A stretch of DNA of 43,078 nt from Tepidimonas aquatica (GCF_007556585.1 NZ_VJNA01000023.1:1-43078), one strand, 5' to 3'. Shown: positions 16,367 through 28,649, counted from the stretch's first letter. Translations and numbers: made by a program. The notes: generated by a model not told the origin, from the sequence alone.

Positions 16367-16384
16367 GCCCGCTGCCGCACCGCC

Positions 16385-17155
16385 ATGCCACGCGCAACCC
16401 CCGCCACCACGTCCAAACCCCGCCGCCGAGGCGCGTGGCTGCTGCGCTGGCTGGGCTGGACGCTGCTGGCCGCGCTCAGCCTGCAAGCGTGGTTTGCGCT
16501 GCGCGTCGGCATGCTGGCGTGGGTGGACGCGCCCAGCACCTCGTTTCAGCGCACCGAAGCCTGGCGGCTGGCGCGCGCTGGTGAGCTTGGGCGCTGGCGC
16601 CACCAGGGGGTGCCCACCGAGCGGCTGTCGCCGCAACTGATGCGCGCCGTCATCGCGTCCGAAGACAGCGGCTTCACCGAACACTTCGGGGTGGACTGGC
16701 AGGCCATGCAGTCCGCCTGGCAGCGCAACCAGCGTCAGTGGCAGCAAGCCGCGCGGCGCGCCGGTAACGGCCCGGTGCGGCCCGCGCGGCTGGCGGGCGG
16801 CTCCACCATCACGCAGCAACTGGCGAAAAACCTGCTGCTGTCAGGCGAGCGCACGCTGCTGCGCAAGGGGCAGGAGCTGCTCATCACCTGGATGCTGGAA
16901 GCCATGCTGGACAAACGCCGCATCCTCACGGTGTACCTCAACAGCGTCGAGTGGGGCGACGGCCTTTTTGGCGCCGAGGCTGCGGCGCGTCACTACGCGC
17001 GCAAAAGCGCCGCGCAACTCGGCGCCGCCGAGGCCGCCCGCCTGGTGGTGCTGTTGCCCGCGCCTAAGCGCTACGGCCGTCGGCCCGACTCGGCCTACCT
17101 GAGCGGCCGCGCACAAACGGTGCTGGCGCGCATGCCCGCGGTGCGCCTGCCCTGA
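16385..17155 (+). CDS. mtgA: Monofunctional peptidoglycan glycosyltransferase
   Basis: The product has 256 residues and is a GT51-family enzyme. One N-terminal transmembrane segment lies near residues 20-37. Catalytic motifs are [16 protein letters not shown] with the first Glu, and [20 protein letters not shown] with the second conserved block; [20 protein letters not shown] follows. It polymerises lipid II glycan strands in the periplasm without a transpeptidase domain. The length fits MtgA (about 240). It starts 18 nt after the TonB-like gene on the same strand. Confidence 0.93.
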   Translation: MPRATPATTSKPRRRGAWLLRWLGWTLLAALSLQAWFALRVGMLAWVDAPSTSFQRTEAWRLARAGELGRWRHQGVPTERLSPQLMRAVIASEDSGFTEHFGVDWQAMQSAWQRNQRQWQQAARRAGNGPVRPARLAGGSTITQQLAKNLLLSGERTLLRKGQELLITWMLEAMLDKRRILTVYLNSVEWGDGLFGAEAAARHYARKSAAQLGAAEAARLVVLLPAPKRYGRRPDSAYLSGRAQTVLARMPAVRLP

Positions 17156-17180
17156 CGCTGCGCGCGGGGCGTCAAACGAT

Positions 17181-17186
17181 TACCAT
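17181..17186 (+). promoter_or_regulatory. -10-like element of ruvC
   Basis: TACCAT ends 7 nt before the ruvC ATG. If used, transcription would begin at the start codon. There is no clear -35. Confidence 0.4.
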
Positions 17187-17193
17187 CGGCAGC

Positions 17194-17742
17194 ATGCGCA
17201 TCCTAGGCATCGACCCCGGGCTGACGGCCACCGGCTTTGGCGTCGTCGACGTCGAGGGCGCCCGGCTGCACTACGTGGCCAGTGGCGCCATCCGCACCAG
17301 CCCCGACGACGGAGCGCTGCTGCCCCAGCGGCTGCGCACGCTGTTCGACGGCATTGGCGAGGTGGTGCGGCGCTACCAACCGACGGTGGCGGCGCTGGAA
17401 ATCGTGTTCGTCAACGTCAACCCGCAGGCCACCCTGATGCTGGGCCAGGCGCGCGGCTGCTGCCTGACGGCGCTGGTCGCGCACGACCTGCCGGTGGCCG
17501 AATACACCGCGCTGCAGCTCAAAAAAGCCGTCGTCGGCTACGGCAAGGCGCACAAATCGCAGGTGCAGGAGATGGTGCGCCGCCTGTTGAACCTGCCCGG
17601 CCTGCCCGGCAAAGACGCCGCCGATGCGCTGGGCCTGTGCATCACCCACGCCCAGGTGGCGCGCACCACCGCCGCCATCGCCCGCGTGGCGCCGCTGCGC
17701 GCGCGCGCCCACGCCGCCTACAAGGACGGGCGCAGTTACTGA
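17194..17742 (+). CDS. ruvC: Crossover junction endodeoxyribonuclease RuvC
   Basis: The product has 182 residues and resolves Holliday junctions as a dimer with RuvAB. The RNase H-like fold starts [16 protein letters not shown] with catalytic Asp7; the second acid is in [11 protein letters not shown], and the last two are in [28 protein letters not shown] matches the family. The length fits (about 173). ruvA and ruvB are not adjacent in the window. The ATG is only 7 nt after a TACCAT -10-like box. The 3' end faces the small membrane protein gene with a 19-nt gap. Confidence 0.95.
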   Translation: MRILGIDPGLTATGFGVVDVEGARLHYVASGAIRTSPDDGALLPQRLRTLFDGIGEVVRRYQPTVAALEIVFVNVNPQATLMLGQARGCCLTALVAHDLPVAEYTALQLKKAVVGYGKAHKSQVQEMVRRLLNLPGLPGKDAADALGLCITHAQVARTTAAIARVAPLRARAHAAYKDGRSY

Positions 17743-17761
17743 ACACCTTGCCGCACGGCCA

Positions 17762-17938
17762 CTACCCCACGCGGCTGAGCACCAGCACGGCAAAAAACCC
17801 CAGCGCCGCGATGACCGTCCACTTCAGGATGACGATGCCCCAGCGCAGGAAGTGCTTGCGGCCCGTACCCAGGTAAAAAGCAAAGCACAGCACCGCCGCG
17901 CCCAGCAGCGCGAACATCAGGAAGCGAAACAGAAACAT
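17762..17938 (-). CDS. Small (58-residue) membrane protein of unknown function
   Basis: The frame runs from ATG 17938 to TAG 17764-17762. Two hydrophobic helices (about residues 3-22 and 35-54) flank a short basic loop, GTGRKHFLRWG, suggesting a hairpin with the loop in the cytosol. It begins 11 nt after the lpxC stop on the same strand, so it may be the last gene of the ftsZ-lpxC run. I recognise no family. The clean frame, position and typical membrane composition support it as a real gene. Confidence 0.7.
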   Translation of the reverse strand: MFLFRFLMFALLGAAVLCFAFYLGTGRKHFLRWGIVILKWTVIAALGFFAVLVLSRVG

Positions 17939-17949
17939 GGCGCCGCCCC

Positions 17950-18873
17950 CTACCAGGCCGGGGCCAGGCGTGCCAGCCCCTGGGGCGCGCGGCGCTCGTC
18001 GTCGAAGGTGACGACTTCGTACGCGTCGGGCTGCGCCAGCAGCGCGCGCAGCAGCCGGTTGTTGAGCGCGTGGCCCGAGCGGTAGGCGCGGTAGTGCGCC
18101 AGCAGCGGCCGCCCCAGCAGGTACAGGTCACCGATGGCGTCCAGCATCTTGTGCTTGGCGAACTCGTCGTCGTAGCGCAGTCCGTCGGCGTTGAGCACTT
18201 TGACGTCGTCGAGCACGATGGCGTTGTCCAGCCCACCCCCCAACGCCAAGCCTTGCGAGCGCATGGCCTCGACGTCGCGCGTAAAGCCGAAGGTGCGCGC
18301 CCGGGCGATGTCGCGCGCGTAGTGACCGCTGCCGAGGTCGAACTCGACGTGCTGGCCGGTGGCGCTCACCGCCGGGTGGTCGAACGCGATCTCGAAGCTG
18401 AGCTTGAAGCCGTCGTAGGGCTCCAGGCGCGCCCACTTCAGCGTGGGGCCGTCGCCCTCGCGCACGTCGACCGCGCGCTTGACGCGCACGAAACGCCGCG
18501 GCGCCGGCTGTCGCTGCAGGCCGGCGCTTTGCAGCAGGTACACAAAGGCCGCCGCCGACCCGTCCAGGATCGGCACTTCCTCGGCGGTGATGTCGATGAT
18601 CAGGTTGTCGATGCCCAGCCCGGCGCAGGCGCTCATCAGGTGTTCGACGGTGTGCACACGCACGCCGCCGCGGCCCAGCGTCGAGGCCAGCCGGGTGTCC
18701 ACCACGGCGTCGGCGCTGACGGGGATGTCGACCGGCTCGGCCAAATCCACACGCCGAAAGACGATGCCGCTGTCGGGCGCTGTCGGGCGCAGCGTGAGCT
18801 CGACGCGCTCGCCGCTGTGCAGCCCCACGCCGACGGCGCGCGTGAGGGTCTTGAGCGTGGTTTGGGCAATCAT
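17950..18873 (-). CDS. lpxC: UDP-3-O-acyl-N-acetylglucosamine deacetylase
   Basis: The product has 307 residues and is the zinc enzyme that commits precursors to lipid A in the cytosol. Zinc ligands are seen in [14 protein letters not shown] and [19 protein letters not shown], with the catalytic His in [16 protein letters not shown]. The start at 18873 ([10 protein letters not shown]) matches the family and lies 7 nt after TACAAT, a -10-like box; a 9-bp inverted repeat abuts that box. Position after ftsZ is the classical end of the dcw cluster. The length fits (E. coli 305). Confidence 0.96.
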   Translation of the reverse strand: MIAQTTLKTLTRAVGVGLHSGERVELTLRPTAPDSGIVFRRVDLAEPVDIPVSADAVVDTRLASTLGRGGVRVHTVEHLMSACAGLGIDNLIIDITAEEVPILDGSAAAFVYLLQSAGLQRQPAPRRFVRVKRAVDVREGDGPTLKWARLEPYDGFKLSFEIAFDHPAVSATGQHVEFDLGSGHYARDIARARTFGFTRDVEAMRSQGLALGGGLDNAIVLDDVKVLNADGLRYDDEFAKHKMLDAIGDLYLLGRPLLAHYRAYRSGHALNNRLLRALLAQPDAYEVVTFDDERRAPQGLARLAPAW

Positions 18874-18880
18874 GGCTGGC

Positions 18881-18886
18881 ATTGTA
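18881..18886 (-). promoter_or_regulatory. -10 element of lpxC
   Basis: TACAAT (18886-18881) ends 7 nt before the lpxC ATG, predicting a leaderless or nearly leaderless message separate from the ftsZ transcript. No convincing -35 is seen. Confidence 0.5.
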
Positions 18887-18910
18887 GGCGCGCGGTCGGC
18901 AGCGCGCCTA
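18885..18910. repeat. 9-bp inverted repeat abutting the lpxC -10 box
   Basis: TAGGCGCGC (18885-18893) and GCGCGCCTA (18902-18910) are perfect complements with an 8-nt loop. On the minus strand the repeat ends within the first two bases of TACAAT. It could be an operator for lpxC or a hairpin at the end of the ftsZ message; there is no T run. Confidence 0.4.
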
Positions 18911-19017
18911 CGCTGGGTGGCAGCGCCCCCATGCGGAGGCAGGGCATGGTGCCGCGGCACCGCGTCGGCCTGCGACGCCGAGGCCCCCCAAGCAGGCAGC
19001 GTACCCGAATACGCGGC

Positions 19018-19038
19018 CACCGGGCCAGGTTCCCGGTG
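19018..19038 (-). terminator. Possible hairpin after ftsZ
   Basis: CACCGGG and CCCGGTG form a 7-bp stem around a 7-nt loop, about 20 nt after the ftsZ stop. It lacks a T tract, so it is at most a weak or Rho-assisted terminator or an mRNA-stabilising stem. The rest of the 184-bp gap holds the lpxC promoter and an inverted repeat. Confidence 0.35.
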
Positions 19039-19057
19039 CCGCCGGGGCGCGCGACCG

Positions 19058-20278
<1,221 letters not shown>

Positions 20279-20304
20279 GAAACGCTCCTGCTGTTGACCT
20301 GGAT

Positions 20305-21534
20305 TTAGAAGTTGCCGACGAACCACTCTTTGACGCGCGTCAGCAGGCCGCCGACCGAACCTGCCTTTTGCGCCACCTTCTGCCCGCGCAGGCGCGCCAG
20401 CCGCGCCTCCTCGAGCAAACCCATCACCGTGGCCGCGCGTGGCTGCGCGACCATGTCGCCCAGAGTGCCGCTGTAGCGCGGCACGCCGCGGCGCACGGGC
20501 TTGAGAAAAATGTCCTCGCCCAGCTCGACCATGCCGGGCATGACGGCGCTGCCGCCGGTCAGCACGATGCCGCTGGACAGCAGCTCCTCGTGGCCGGAGT
20601 TGCGGATGACCTCCTGCACCAGTGCAAAAATCTCTTCCACCCGCGGCTCGATGACGCCGGCCAAGGCCTGGCGGCTGAGCATGCGCGGGCCGCGGTCGCC
20701 GATGCCGGGCACTTCGACCTGCTGGTCCGGATCGGCCAGCAGTTGCTTGGCGCAGCCCGCTTCGACCTTGATGTCCTCGGCGTCCTTGGTGGGGGTACGC
20801 AACGCCATCGCGATGTCGTTGGTGATCAGGTCACCGGCGATCGGGATGACCGCGGTGTGGCGGATGGCACCACCGGTGAAGATGGCCACGTCGGTGGTAC
20901 CGGCGCCGATGTCGACCAGCGCCACGCCGAGTTCTTTTTCGTCGTCGGTCAGTACCGCCTGGGCAGCCGCCAGCGGGTTGAGCATCAGCTGCTCCACCTC
21001 CAGCCCGCAGCGGCGCACGCATTTGAGGATGTTCTCGGCCGCGCTTTGCGCCCCGGTGACGATGTGCACCCTGGCCTCCAGGCGCACGCCGCTCATGCCG
21101 ATCGGCTCTTTGACCTCTTGGCCGTCGATGATGAACTCCTGCGGCTCGACCAGCAGCAGCCGCTGGTCGGTGGGGATGTTGATGGCGCGCGCGGTGTCGA
21201 TGACGCGCGCGACATCGGCGGGGGCGACCTCGCGGTCCTTGATCGCCACCATGCCCTGCGAGTTGAGGCCACGGATGTGGCTGCCGGTGATGCCGGTGTA
21301 GACCCGCCCGATGCGGCAACCGGCCATCTGCTCGGCTTCTTTGAGCGCTTGCTGGATGCTGGCAACCGTGGCGTCGATGTTGACCACCGCGCCGCGCTTG
21401 AGGCCGGTGCTGGGGCCGACGCCCAACCCGACCAGTTTGAGGTCGCCGCCCGGCAGCACCTCGGCCACCACCACCATGATCTTGGCGGTGCCGATGTCGA
21501 GTCCGACGACGAGATCGCTGTATTCCTTGGCCAT
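20305..21534 (-). CDS. ftsA: Cell division protein FtsA
   Basis: The product has 409 residues with an actin-like fold: VVGLDIGTAKI (phosphate 1), GVALVDIGAGTTDVAIF (phosphate 2) and VLTGGSAVMPG (adenosine). The C-terminal VGGLLTRVKEWFVGNF is the amphipathic helix that anchors FtsA, and through it FtsZ, to the inner membrane. It starts 6 nt after the ftsQ stop. The length matches the family. Confidence 0.97.
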   Translation of the reverse strand: MAKEYSDLVVGLDIGTAKIMVVVAEVLPGGDLKLVGLGVGPSTGLKRGAVVNIDATVASIQQALKEAEQMAGCRIGRVYTGITGSHIRGLNSQGMVAIKDREVAPADVARVIDTARAINIPTDQRLLLVEPQEFIIDGQEVKEPIGMSGVRLEARVHIVTGAQSAAENILKCVRRCGLEVEQLMLNPLAAAQAVLTDDEKELGVALVDIGAGTTDVAIFTGGAIRHTAVIPIAGDLITNDIAMALRTPTKDAEDIKVEAGCAKQLLADPDQQVEVPGIGDRGPRMLSRQALAGVIEPRVEEIFALVQEVIRNSGHEELLSSGIVLTGGSAVMPGMVELGEDIFLKPVRRGVPRYSGTLGDMVAQPRAATVMGLLEEARLARLRGQKVAQKAGSVGGLLTRVKEWFVGNF

Positions 21535-21540
21535 GGTCTC

Positions 21541-22374
21541 TCAGCGGTGCGTGGGGTTGGAAGGGGCTGCGGGGACGCCGCGCTGTGCCGGCGGCGGCAG
21601 CTCGGGTTGGGTGCTGACGCCGCGCAGCTGCACGGCGTAACCGTCGGGGTAGCGCAGGTCGGCCGCCACGATGTCGCGCGCGCCGTAGCGGGCACGCAGC
21701 GCGGTTTGGGTGGTGACGAAGGTGGCCAGCCGGGCTGGGACCAGGTCGTCGCCACGGCCCAACTCGATCGGCGCGTCGCCGTCGAGCACCAGCCGCCACC
21801 CCCCGCGGTGGCTGAGCTCGAGCCGCTCCAGATCGCGCCCCAGCCGCGCCAGCAGCGGCTGCACGCGGCGCAGCATCGCCACCACCTGCTCGGCCTGCTC
21901 GGGCGGGCCGGCCAGCACCGGCCAGGCGTCGGCCACGGCTTCGTCGGCGTTGGCTTCGAACACCACGCCATCGACGCTGACCAGCTGGCTGCCGCCACGC
22001 TCGCCCCACCACGCCAGCGCCTCGTGCTCGCGCAGCGTCACGCGCAGTGTGTGCGGAAACTGGCGTTGCACGCGGGCTTCGCGCACCCACGGCAGGGCCT
22101 CGAAGCGCTCGCGCGCCTGTTGCAAATCCAGCGTCAAGAACGTGCCGCGCAGATACGGCAGCACCAGCGCGCGGATGGTGACGGCGTTTTGGTGCGTCAC
22201 GTCCCCTTCGATAACGATGGTGCGCAGCGCCCACATCGGCTGGCGCGCCCACCACAGCAGCACCGCCACCACGGCGCCCAGCAAGGCCAGCGCCAACAGC
22301 GCCGCCGCGGCGGCGTTCATCAGCCGCACATCCAGCGGCAACGGCGCGGGTGGTGGGGCGACGCGGCGGTTCAC
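21541..22374 (-). CDS. ftsQ: Cell division protein FtsQ
   Basis: The product has 277 residues from GTG 22374, which overlaps the ddl stop by 4 nt (GTGA). A short cytosolic N-terminus is followed by one transmembrane segment (about 22-42), then a POTRA-like domain ([19 protein letters not shown]) and the beta domain ([19 protein letters not shown]). FtsQ links early and late divisome proteins in the periplasm. A later ATG exists in the run VRLMNAAAA, but the GTG start keeps the translational coupling and the usual N-terminus. Confidence 0.95.
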   Translation of the reverse strand: MNRRVAPPPAPLPLDVRLMNAAAAALLALALLGAVVAVLLWWARQPMWALRTIVIEGDVTHQNAVTIRALVLPYLRGTFLTLDLQQARERFEALPWVREARVQRQFPHTLRVTLREHEALAWWGERGGSQLVSVDGVVFEANADEAVADAWPVLAGPPEQAEQVVAMLRRVQPLLARLGRDLERLELSHRGGWRLVLDGDAPIELGRGDDLVPARLATFVTTQTALRARYGARDIVAADLRYPDGYAVQLRGVSTQPELPPPAQRGVPAAPSNPTHR

Positions 22375-23348
22375 GCAGCAGCCTCCGTCCCCGCCGGCGC
22401 GGGGTTGTCCAGCGTGGCCTGCGCCAGCAGCTGCAGGCACAAGGTGGGGTAGTCGATGCCAGCGGCGCGCGCCGCCATCGGCACCAGCGAGTGGCTGGTC
22501 ATGCCCGGCGCGGTGTTGATCTCCAGCAGGTACGGCTGGCGCGTGGCGGCGTCGACCATGATGTCGGCGCGCGCCCAGCCACGGCAGCCCAGCGTGCGGT
22601 AGGCGCGCAGCACCAGCGCCTGGATGGTGGCCTCTTCCTCGGCGGGCAGGCCGCTGGGGATGAGGTAGCGCGTGTCGTCGCTGAAGTACTTGGCGTGGTA
22701 GTCGTAGTCGCCACCGGGGGCGACGATGCGGATCAGCGGCAGCGCGCGCGCGCTCGCCCCACTGCCGAGCACGGCGCAGGTGACCTCGTCGCCCGCGATG
22801 AACTGCTCGCACAGCACCTCGAGGTCGTGCTGCGCCGCAAGCCGGTAGGCGGCCTCGCACTGGTCGGGGGCGGTCACCTTGGTCAGGCCGATGGTCGAAC
22901 CCTCGCGCGCGGGCTTGACGATCATCGGCGCGCCCAGGGCCTGCAGTGCCGCACGCGTGGCCGCGGCGCTGTCGACGCGGCGCCAGGCGGGTGTGGGCAA
23001 CCCCTCGGCCTGCCAAAGGCGCTTGGTCAGCGTTTTGTCGATGGCCACGGCGCACGCCTGCACGCCGCTGCCAGTGTAGGGAATGCCCAGCAGCTCCAGC
23101 GCGCCCTGCACGGTGCCATCTTCACCCCAGCGGCCGTGCAGGGCGATGAACGCGCGCGCAAAGCCCTGGCGTGCCAGCTCGCACAACGGCTGCTGGGCCG
23201 GGTCGAACGGGTGTGCGTCCACCCCGGCGCCGCGCAGCGCCTGCAGCACGCCCTGCCCGGACATCAGCGACACCTCGCGCTCGGCCGAGCGGCCGCCCAT
23301 CAGCACCGCCACCTTGCCCAGCGCACGCACGTCGATCGGCACGGTCAT
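22371..23348 (-). CDS. ddl: D-alanine--D-alanine ligase
   Basis: The product has 325 residues and is an ATP-grasp enzyme forming D-Ala-D-Ala for MurF. The N-terminal [20 protein letters not shown], the ATP loop [13 protein letters not shown] and the C-terminal metal site [17 protein letters not shown] are all present. The ATG at 23348 overlaps the murC stop by 4 nt, and a longer in-frame extension is rejected for that reason. It is placed like DdlB of E. coli, between murC and ftsQ. Confidence 0.96.
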   Translation of the reverse strand: MTVPIDVRALGKVAVLMGGRSAEREVSLMSGQGVLQALRGAGVDAHPFDPAQQPLCELARQGFARAFIALHGRWGEDGTVQGALELLGIPYTGSGVQACAVAIDKTLTKRLWQAEGLPTPAWRRVDSAAATRAALQALGAPMIVKPAREGSTIGLTKVTAPDQCEAAYRLAAQHDLEVLCEQFIAGDEVTCAVLGSGASARALPLIRIVAPGGDYDYHAKYFSDDTRYLIPSGLPAEEEATIQALVLRAYRTLGCRGWARADIMVDAATRQPYLLEINTAPGMTSHSLVPMAARAAGIDYPTLCLQLLAQATLDNPAPAGTEAAA

Positions 23349-24766
23349 GCCACCACCTCCTGCACGCTGGTGCCGGCCAGCGCCACCACCTGCGCGGGTA
23401 CGGCCCCGATCGAGCCCGCCCCCATGCACAGCACCACGTCACCGTCGCGCGCGTTGGCCAGGATCGCCGCCGGCAGCTCGGCCACCTCGGGCACGAACAC
23501 CGGCTCCACCCGACCCGCCACGCGCAGCGCGCGGGCTAGCGCGCGACCGTCGGCAGCGACGATGGGCGCCTCGCCGGCCGGGTAGACCTCGGTCAGCAGC
23601 ACAGCGTCGGCCTGCCCCAGCACACGCACAAAGTCTTCGAAGCAGTCGCGCGTGCGGCTGTAGCGGTGCGGCTGGAACGCCACCAACAGCCGCCGCCCGG
23701 GGTAGGCGCCGCGCGCCGCGGCCATCGTCGCGGCCAGCTCCGCCGGGTGGTGGCCGTAGTCGTCGATGACGAGCGCCCGCCCGCCGCCCGGCAACGGCAC
23801 CTCGCCGTAGCGCTGGAAACGCCGCCCCACGCCATGGAACTCGGCCAAGGCCTGCAGCACGGCGGCGTCGGGCACACCCAGCTCGGCCGCCACGGCGATG
23901 GCGGCCAGCGCGTTGCGCACGTTGTGCTCGCCAGGCAGGTTCAGCACCACGTCCAGGTCCGGCAGGGCCACGCCGTTGCGCCGCTGCACGCGAAAGTGCA
24001 TCTGTGTGCCGACGGCGCGCACGTCCAGCGCGCGCACCTGCGCGTCTTCGCTCAGGCCGTACGGCGTCACCGGGCGCTGCACCTGCGGCAGCAGCGCGCG
24101 CACGTGCGCGTCGTCCACGCACAGGATGGCCGCGCCGTAAAACGGCATGCGGTGCACGAAGTCGACAAAGGCCTGCTGCAGGCGGGCAAAGTCGTGCCCG
24201 TAGGTGTCCATGTGGTCGGCGTCGATGTTGGTGACCACCGCCATGATGGGCAGCAGGTTCAAAAACGATGCGTCGGATTCGTCGGCCTCGACGACGATGT
24301 ACTCGCCCTGGCCCAGCCGCGCGTTGGCGCCGGCGCTGTTGAGCCGGCCGCCGATGACGAAGGTCGGGTCCAGCCCGGCCGCGGCCAGCACGCTGGCCAC
24401 CAGGCTGGTGGTGGTGGTCTTGCCGTGCGTGCCGGCAATCGCGATGCCCTTTTTCAGCCGCATCAGCTCGGCCAGCATGACCGCGCGCGGCACCACCGGC
24501 AGCCGCAGCGCGTGCGCGGCCTGCACCTCGGGGTTGTCCGGCTGCACGGCGGTGGACACCACCACGCAGTCGGCGCCCTGCACGTGCGCCGCGTCGTGCC
24601 CCAGCAGCACGCGCGCACCCAACTGGCGCAGCCGGCGCGTGGCGGCGTTGTCGGCCAGGTCGCTGCCCGAGATGGTGTAGCCCTGGTTGAGCAACACCTC
24701 GGCGATGCCGCTCATGCCGGCGCCGCCGATGCCTACGAAGTGGATATGTCGGATCGCATGTTTCAT
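23345..24766 (-). CDS. murC: UDP-N-acetylmuramate--L-alanine ligase
   Basis: The product has 473 residues. It adds L-Ala to UDP-MurNAc, the first amino acid of the stem peptide. It has the N-terminal [19 protein letters not shown], the ATP loop [17 protein letters not shown] at about residue 115, [12 protein letters not shown], and the C-terminal domain [12 protein letters not shown] and [16 protein letters not shown]. Start and stop each overlap a neighbour by 4 nt. Confidence 0.97.
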   Translation of the reverse strand: MKHAIRHIHFVGIGGAGMSGIAEVLLNQGYTISGSDLADNAATRRLRQLGARVLLGHDAAHVQGADCVVVSTAVQPDNPEVQAAHALRLPVVPRAVMLAELMRLKKGIAIAGTHGKTTTTSLVASVLAAAGLDPTFVIGGRLNSAGANARLGQGEYIVVEADESDASFLNLLPIMAVVTNIDADHMDTYGHDFARLQQAFVDFVHRMPFYGAAILCVDDAHVRALLPQVQRPVTPYGLSEDAQVRALDVRAVGTQMHFRVQRRNGVALPDLDVVLNLPGEHNVRNALAAIAVAAELGVPDAAVLQALAEFHGVGRRFQRYGEVPLPGGGRALVIDDYGHHPAELAATMAAARGAYPGRRLLVAFQPHRYSRTRDCFEDFVRVLGQADAVLLTEVYPAGEAPIVAADGRALARALRVAGRVEPVFVPEVAELPAAILANARDGDVVLCMGAGSIGAVPAQVVALAGTSVQEVVA

Positions 24767-25842
24767 CGTTGGGCTCCCTGGGCCAAGGCGGCGCAGGCGC
24801 GCACCATGACGTCGACGGCGTCGGTCTTGCGCTGCGCCCAGGCGGCCTGGGCCAGGCGGCGCAGCTCGTCGCGGGTGAGGCCCTGCAGCCACTGCGCCAG
24901 CCAAGCGGGGGTGAGTTCGTGTTGCGGGCACAGCCACGCGCCCCCGGCGTCGACCAGAAAGCGGGCGTTGGTGGTCTGGTGGTCGTCCACCGCGTGCGGG
25001 AACGGCACGAACAGCGCCGCTGCCCCCACCGCGGCGATTTCGGTGACCGTGCTGGCCCCGGCACGCGCGATGATGACGTCGGCCTCGGCGAAGGCGCGCG
25101 CCGTGTCGTCGATGAAGGCCACGCACTCGGCCTGCACACCGGCGCGCTGGTAGGCGTCGCGCAGCGCCTGCAGGTGGCGCTCGCCGCTTTGGTGGCGCAC
25201 CAGCGGCCGCTGCTCGGGCGGCAGCAGCGCCAGCGCCTGCGGCACGATGGTGTTGAGCGCCGCCGCCCCAAGGCTGCCGCCCACCACCAACAGCTTCAGC
25301 GCGCCGGAGCGCATGGCCAGGCGTTGCTGCGGCGGGGGCTGCTGCAAGAAGGCCTCGCGCAGCGGGTTGCCGATCCACTCGCCACCGCGCAGCGCGCCGG
25401 GAAAGGCGCAATAGACGCGGTCGGCCACCTGCGCCAGCACACGGTTGGCCAGCCCCGCCACCGAATTTTGTTCGTGCAACACCAGCGGCCGGCCAGCCAG
25501 CACGGCCATCATGCCGCCGGGGAAGGTGATGTAGCCGCCCAGCCCCACCACCACGTCCGGGCGCACCCGGCGCACCACACCCCAGGCCTGCGCAAAGGCG
25601 CGCAGCAGGCGCAGCGGCAGCAGCGCCAGCGTCAGCGGCCCTTTGCCACGCACACCACCAAACTGCACCGGCTCCAGCGCAAAGCCGTGCGCCGGCACGA
25701 GGCGCGCCTCCATGCCATCGGGTGCGCCGAGCCAGTGCACGCGCCAGCCCTGCGCGCGCAGCGCCTGCGCCAGCGCCAAGCCGGGGAAGATATGCCCACC
25801 GGTGCCGCCGGCCATGATCAAGGCGCAGCGCGTGGCCGTCAT
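24763..25842 (-). CDS. murG: Lipid II synthase MurG (GlcNAc transferase)
   Basis: The product has 359 residues and is a GT28 glycosyltransferase that adds GlcNAc to lipid I at the inner face of the membrane. Glycine-rich loops are [15 protein letters not shown] and [21 protein letters not shown] and [16 protein letters not shown] bind UDP-GlcNAc. The ATG overlaps the ftsW stop by 4 nt. The length matches the family (355 in E. coli). Confidence 0.97.
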   Translation of the reverse strand: MTATRCALIMAGGTGGHIFPGLALAQALRAQGWRVHWLGAPDGMEARLVPAHGFALEPVQFGGVRGKGPLTLALLPLRLLRAFAQAWGVVRRVRPDVVVGLGGYITFPGGMMAVLAGRPLVLHEQNSVAGLANRVLAQVADRVYCAFPGALRGGEWIGNPLREAFLQQPPPQQRLAMRSGALKLLVVGGSLGAAALNTIVPQALALLPPEQRPLVRHQSGERHLQALRDAYQRAGVQAECVAFIDDTARAFAEADVIIARAGASTVTEIAAVGAAALFVPFPHAVDDHQTTNARFLVDAGGAWLCPQHELTPAWLAQWLQGLTRDELRRLAQAAWAQRKTDAVDVMVRACAALAQGAQR

Positions 25843-27101
25843 GACCGCCCCCCATGCATCATGCGTTTGTTTTCCCAATCGACGCGCAGCACGAACGCGA
25901 TGGCCACCAGGTTCATCAGCACCGCCGAGCCGCCGTAGCTCATCAGCGGCAGCGTCAGCCCCTTGGTGGGCAGTGCGCCCAGGTTGACGCCGATATTGAT
26001 GAAGGCCTGAAAGCCGATCCACAGCCCCACGCCTTGCACCGCCAGGCCGGCAAACACCTGGTCCAGCGCGATGGCCTGGCGGCCAATCTGCATGATGCGG
26101 CGTGTCAGCCACATGAACAGGCCGATCAGCGTCAGCACGCCGACAAAGCCAAACTCCTCGCCGATGACGGCGAGCAAAAAGTCGGTGTGCGCCTCGGGCA
26201 GCCAGTGCAACTTTTCGACGCTGCCCCCCAGGCCCACGCCCCACAGGCCACCGCGGCCCAGCGCGATCAGCGCGTGCGTGAGCTGGTAGCCCTTGCCCAA
26301 CGCGTGCTGCTCGCTCCAGGGGTCGAGGTAGGCGAAGATGCGCTCGCGGCGCCACTCGTTGGTCAGCACCACCATCGCAAAGGCGGCCACCACCACCAGC
26401 GCGATCAGGAAAAACATGCGCGCGCTGACCCCCCCGAGGAACAGGATGCCCATCGCGATGACCGCAATCACCATGAACGCGCCCATGTCGGGCTCGGCCA
26501 GCAGCAGCACCCCCACGATGCCCACCGCCACCGCCATCGGCCACACGGCGCGGAAAAAGCGCTCCTTGACCTCCATGCGCCGCACCATGTAGTCGGCCGC
26601 GTACAGCGCCACCGCCAGCTTGGCCAGCTCCGACGGCTGGAAATTGAGGATGCCCAGCGGGATCCAGCGCCGTGCACCGTTGACCCCCTTGCCGATGAAC
26701 GGCACCAACACCACCACCAGCAACAGCAGCGACAGCAGGAACAGCGGCACCGCCGCCTTTTTCCAGGCCTCGACCGGAAACTGGAACGCCACCCAGCCGG
26801 CCAGCGCGCCCAAGGCCGCCGCCAGCGCGTGGCGCCACACGAAGTGGTAGGTGCTGTAGCTGGCAAAGCGCGGGTTGTCCGGCAGCGCCACCGAGGCCGA
26901 GTACACCATCACCAGCCCCCAACACAGCAACGCCACCACCACCCACAGCAACGGTTGGTCAATCCCCACCGCGCCTGGCGCCGGGCGTGCCGTGCCCGCC
27001 GGCGCACGCGCGCGCACCGGCAGCGGCTCGGCACGGTCCGACCGGCCACGTGGCCAGATATCGGCCAGGCGACCCCACCAGGAAGCAGCGCGCGCGCTCA
27101 T
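25839..27101 (-). CDS. ftsW: FtsW, septal peptidoglycan glycosyltransferase
   Basis: The product has 420 residues and is a SEDS-family membrane protein working with FtsI at the septum. A basic cytosolic N-terminus of about 50 residues precedes roughly ten hydrophobic segments. Motifs are [31 protein letters not shown], and [17 protein letters not shown] with the putative catalytic Asp; [10 protein letters not shown] is near the C-terminus. The ATG overlaps the murD stop by 4 nt. Compared with RodA in this window it has a longer N-terminus. Confidence 0.96.
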   Translation of the reverse strand: MSARAASWWGRLADIWPRGRSDRAEPLPVRARAPAGTARPAPGAVGIDQPLLWVVVALLCWGLVMVYSASVALPDNPRFASYSTYHFVWRHALAAALGALAGWVAFQFPVEAWKKAAVPLFLLSLLLLVVVLVPFIGKGVNGARRWIPLGILNFQPSELAKLAVALYAADYMVRRMEVKERFFRAVWPMAVAVGIVGVLLLAEPDMGAFMVIAVIAMGILFLGGVSARMFFLIALVVVAAFAMVVLTNEWRRERIFAYLDPWSEQHALGKGYQLTHALIALGRGGLWGVGLGGSVEKLHWLPEAHTDFLLAVIGEEFGFVGVLTLIGLFMWLTRRIMQIGRQAIALDQVFAGLAVQGVGLWIGFQAFINIGVNLGALPTKGLTLPLMSYGGSAVLMNLVAIAFVLRVDWENKRMMHGGRS

Positions 27102-28636
27102 GACGGCGTGCCCTCCTCGGCCTGCAATGCGTGCACGGCGTCCACAAACACCTGCGCGCGGTGCGCGTAGTCGCGAAACATATCCAGGCTTGCGCACGCG
27201 GGCGACAGCAGCACCGCATCGCCGGGCTGCGCCTGCTGGGCGCACCAGCGCACCGCCGCCTCCAGGTCCTCGAAGCGTTGGCGCCGCACGCCAGTGGCGG
27301 CCAGTGCGGCGTCGATGGCGGGGGCGTCGCGGCCGATCAGCGCCACCGCCCGGGCGTGGCGCGCCACCGCCGGCGCCAGTGGCGCAAAGTCCTGCCCCTT
27401 GCCATCGCCGCCCAAAATCACCACCAAGCGGCGCTGCGCGCCCAGGCCCTGCAACGCCGCCAGCGTGGCGCCGACGTTGGTGCCCTTGCTGTCGTCGATG
27501 TACTCGACCTCGCGCACGATGGCCACCGGCTGCACGCGGTGCGGCTCGCCGCGGTAGTCGCGCAACGCGTGCAGCAGCGGCGCCAGCGGCGCGCCGGCCG
27601 CGGTGGCCAACGCCAACGCCGCCAGGGCGTTGGCGGCGTTGTGGCGCCCCTGGATGCGCAGCGCCTCGGCCGGCATCAGCCGCTGCAGCGGCAGCGGCTC
27701 GCCGTCGGCCAACTCGGCCTCGGGCAGCGCACGCACCAGCCACGTCACCCCGCTGGTTTCTTCCAGGCCCCAGTCGCCCGGACGCTGCGGCAGGCCCAGC
27801 CCAAAGCTCACCCACGGGCGCGCGGGCTGCGGCTTGCGCCGCGCGGCGCCGCGGCCGGTCGGCACCACCTCCGGCGGCTGCCAGGCGGCTACGATGGGGT
27901 CGTCGCGGTTCAGCACCATCAGGTCGTGTGTGCCAAAGATGCGCCGCTTGGCCTCGGCGTAGGCCTGCATCGAACCGTGCCAGTCCAGGTGGTCCTGCGT
28001 GACGTTGAGCACGGTGGCTGCGGTCGGCTCGAACCCCTGCACACCGTCGAGCTGGAAGCTGGACAGCTCCAGCACCCACGCGCGTGGCAGGCGGCCCTGC
28101 TGCAGCCGCTCGGCCAGGGTGTCCAGCAGCGTCGGGCCGATGTTGCCGGCCACGGCCACGTCCCACCCCAGGGCCTGCAGCAGGTGGCCGGTCAGCGCGG
28201 TGGTGGTGGTTTTGCCGTTGGTGCCGGTGATGGCCAGCACCACCGGCGCGGCGCCGCCGCGTTCGGTCAACGTACGCACCGCACCGGCCCACAGCTCCAG
28301 CTCACCCACCCACGGCACGCCGGCGGCTTGCGCGGCAGCGCGCAGGCCTGCCCACTGCGCCGGGGCAAGCCCCGGCGAGCGCGCCACCAACGCCCACGCC
28401 GCATGGGTCCACAGGGCCTGGTCCAGCGCCACGCCCGCCAGCAGCTCCGCCCCCGGGGCCACCTGCTGCAAGGCCTGCGTCTGCGGCGGCTGCGCGCGCG
28501 TGTCGGCCACCGTCACACGCGCGCCAGCCGCGTGCAGCCAGCGCGCCAGCGCCAGTCCGCTGGCGCCCAGGCCCAGCACCAGCGCAGGGCGCCCCTGCAA
28601 CAGCGGCAACAGGTCGTGCGTCCAGGCAGTCGTCAT
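27098..28636 (-). CDS. murD: UDP-N-acetylmuramoyl-L-alanine--D-glutamate ligase
   Basis: The product has 512 residues and adds D-Glu to the stem peptide. It has the N-terminal [17 protein letters not shown], the ATP loop [39 protein letters not shown], and the C-terminal [17 protein letters not shown] and [18 protein letters not shown]. It is longer than E. coli MurD (438); the extra length is an Arg/Pro-rich insertion near residues 262-310. It starts 13 nt after the mraY stop. Confidence 0.96.
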   Translation of the reverse strand: MTTAWTHDLLPLLQGRPALVLGLGASGLALARWLHAAGARVTVADTRAQPPQTQALQQVAPGAELLAGVALDQALWTHAAWALVARSPGLAPAQWAGLRAAAQAAGVPWVGELELWAGAVRTLTERGGAAPVVLAITGTNGKTTTTALTGHLLQALGWDVAVAGNIGPTLLDTLAERLQQGRLPRAWVLELSSFQLDGVQGFEPTAATVLNVTQDHLDWHGSMQAYAEAKRRIFGTHDLMVLNRDDPIVAAWQPPEVVPTGRGAARRKPQPARPWVSFGLGLPQRPGDWGLEETSGVTWLVRALPEAELADGEPLPLQRLMPAEALRIQGRHNAANALAALALATAAGAPLAPLLHALRDYRGEPHRVQPVAIVREVEYIDDSKGTNVGATLAALQGLGAQRRLVVILGGDGKGQDFAPLAPAVARHARAVALIGRDAPAIDAALAATGVRRQRFEDLEAAVRWCAQQAQPGDAVLLSPACASLDMFRDYAHRAQVFVDAVHALQAEEGTPS

Positions 28637-28649
28637 CGTGGCAACCCCG

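Noticed and set aside
20368-22452. 694-codon plus-strand frame opposite ftsA and ftsQ
   Set aside because: It is an antisense shadow of two clearly recognised genes, with no motif of its own.
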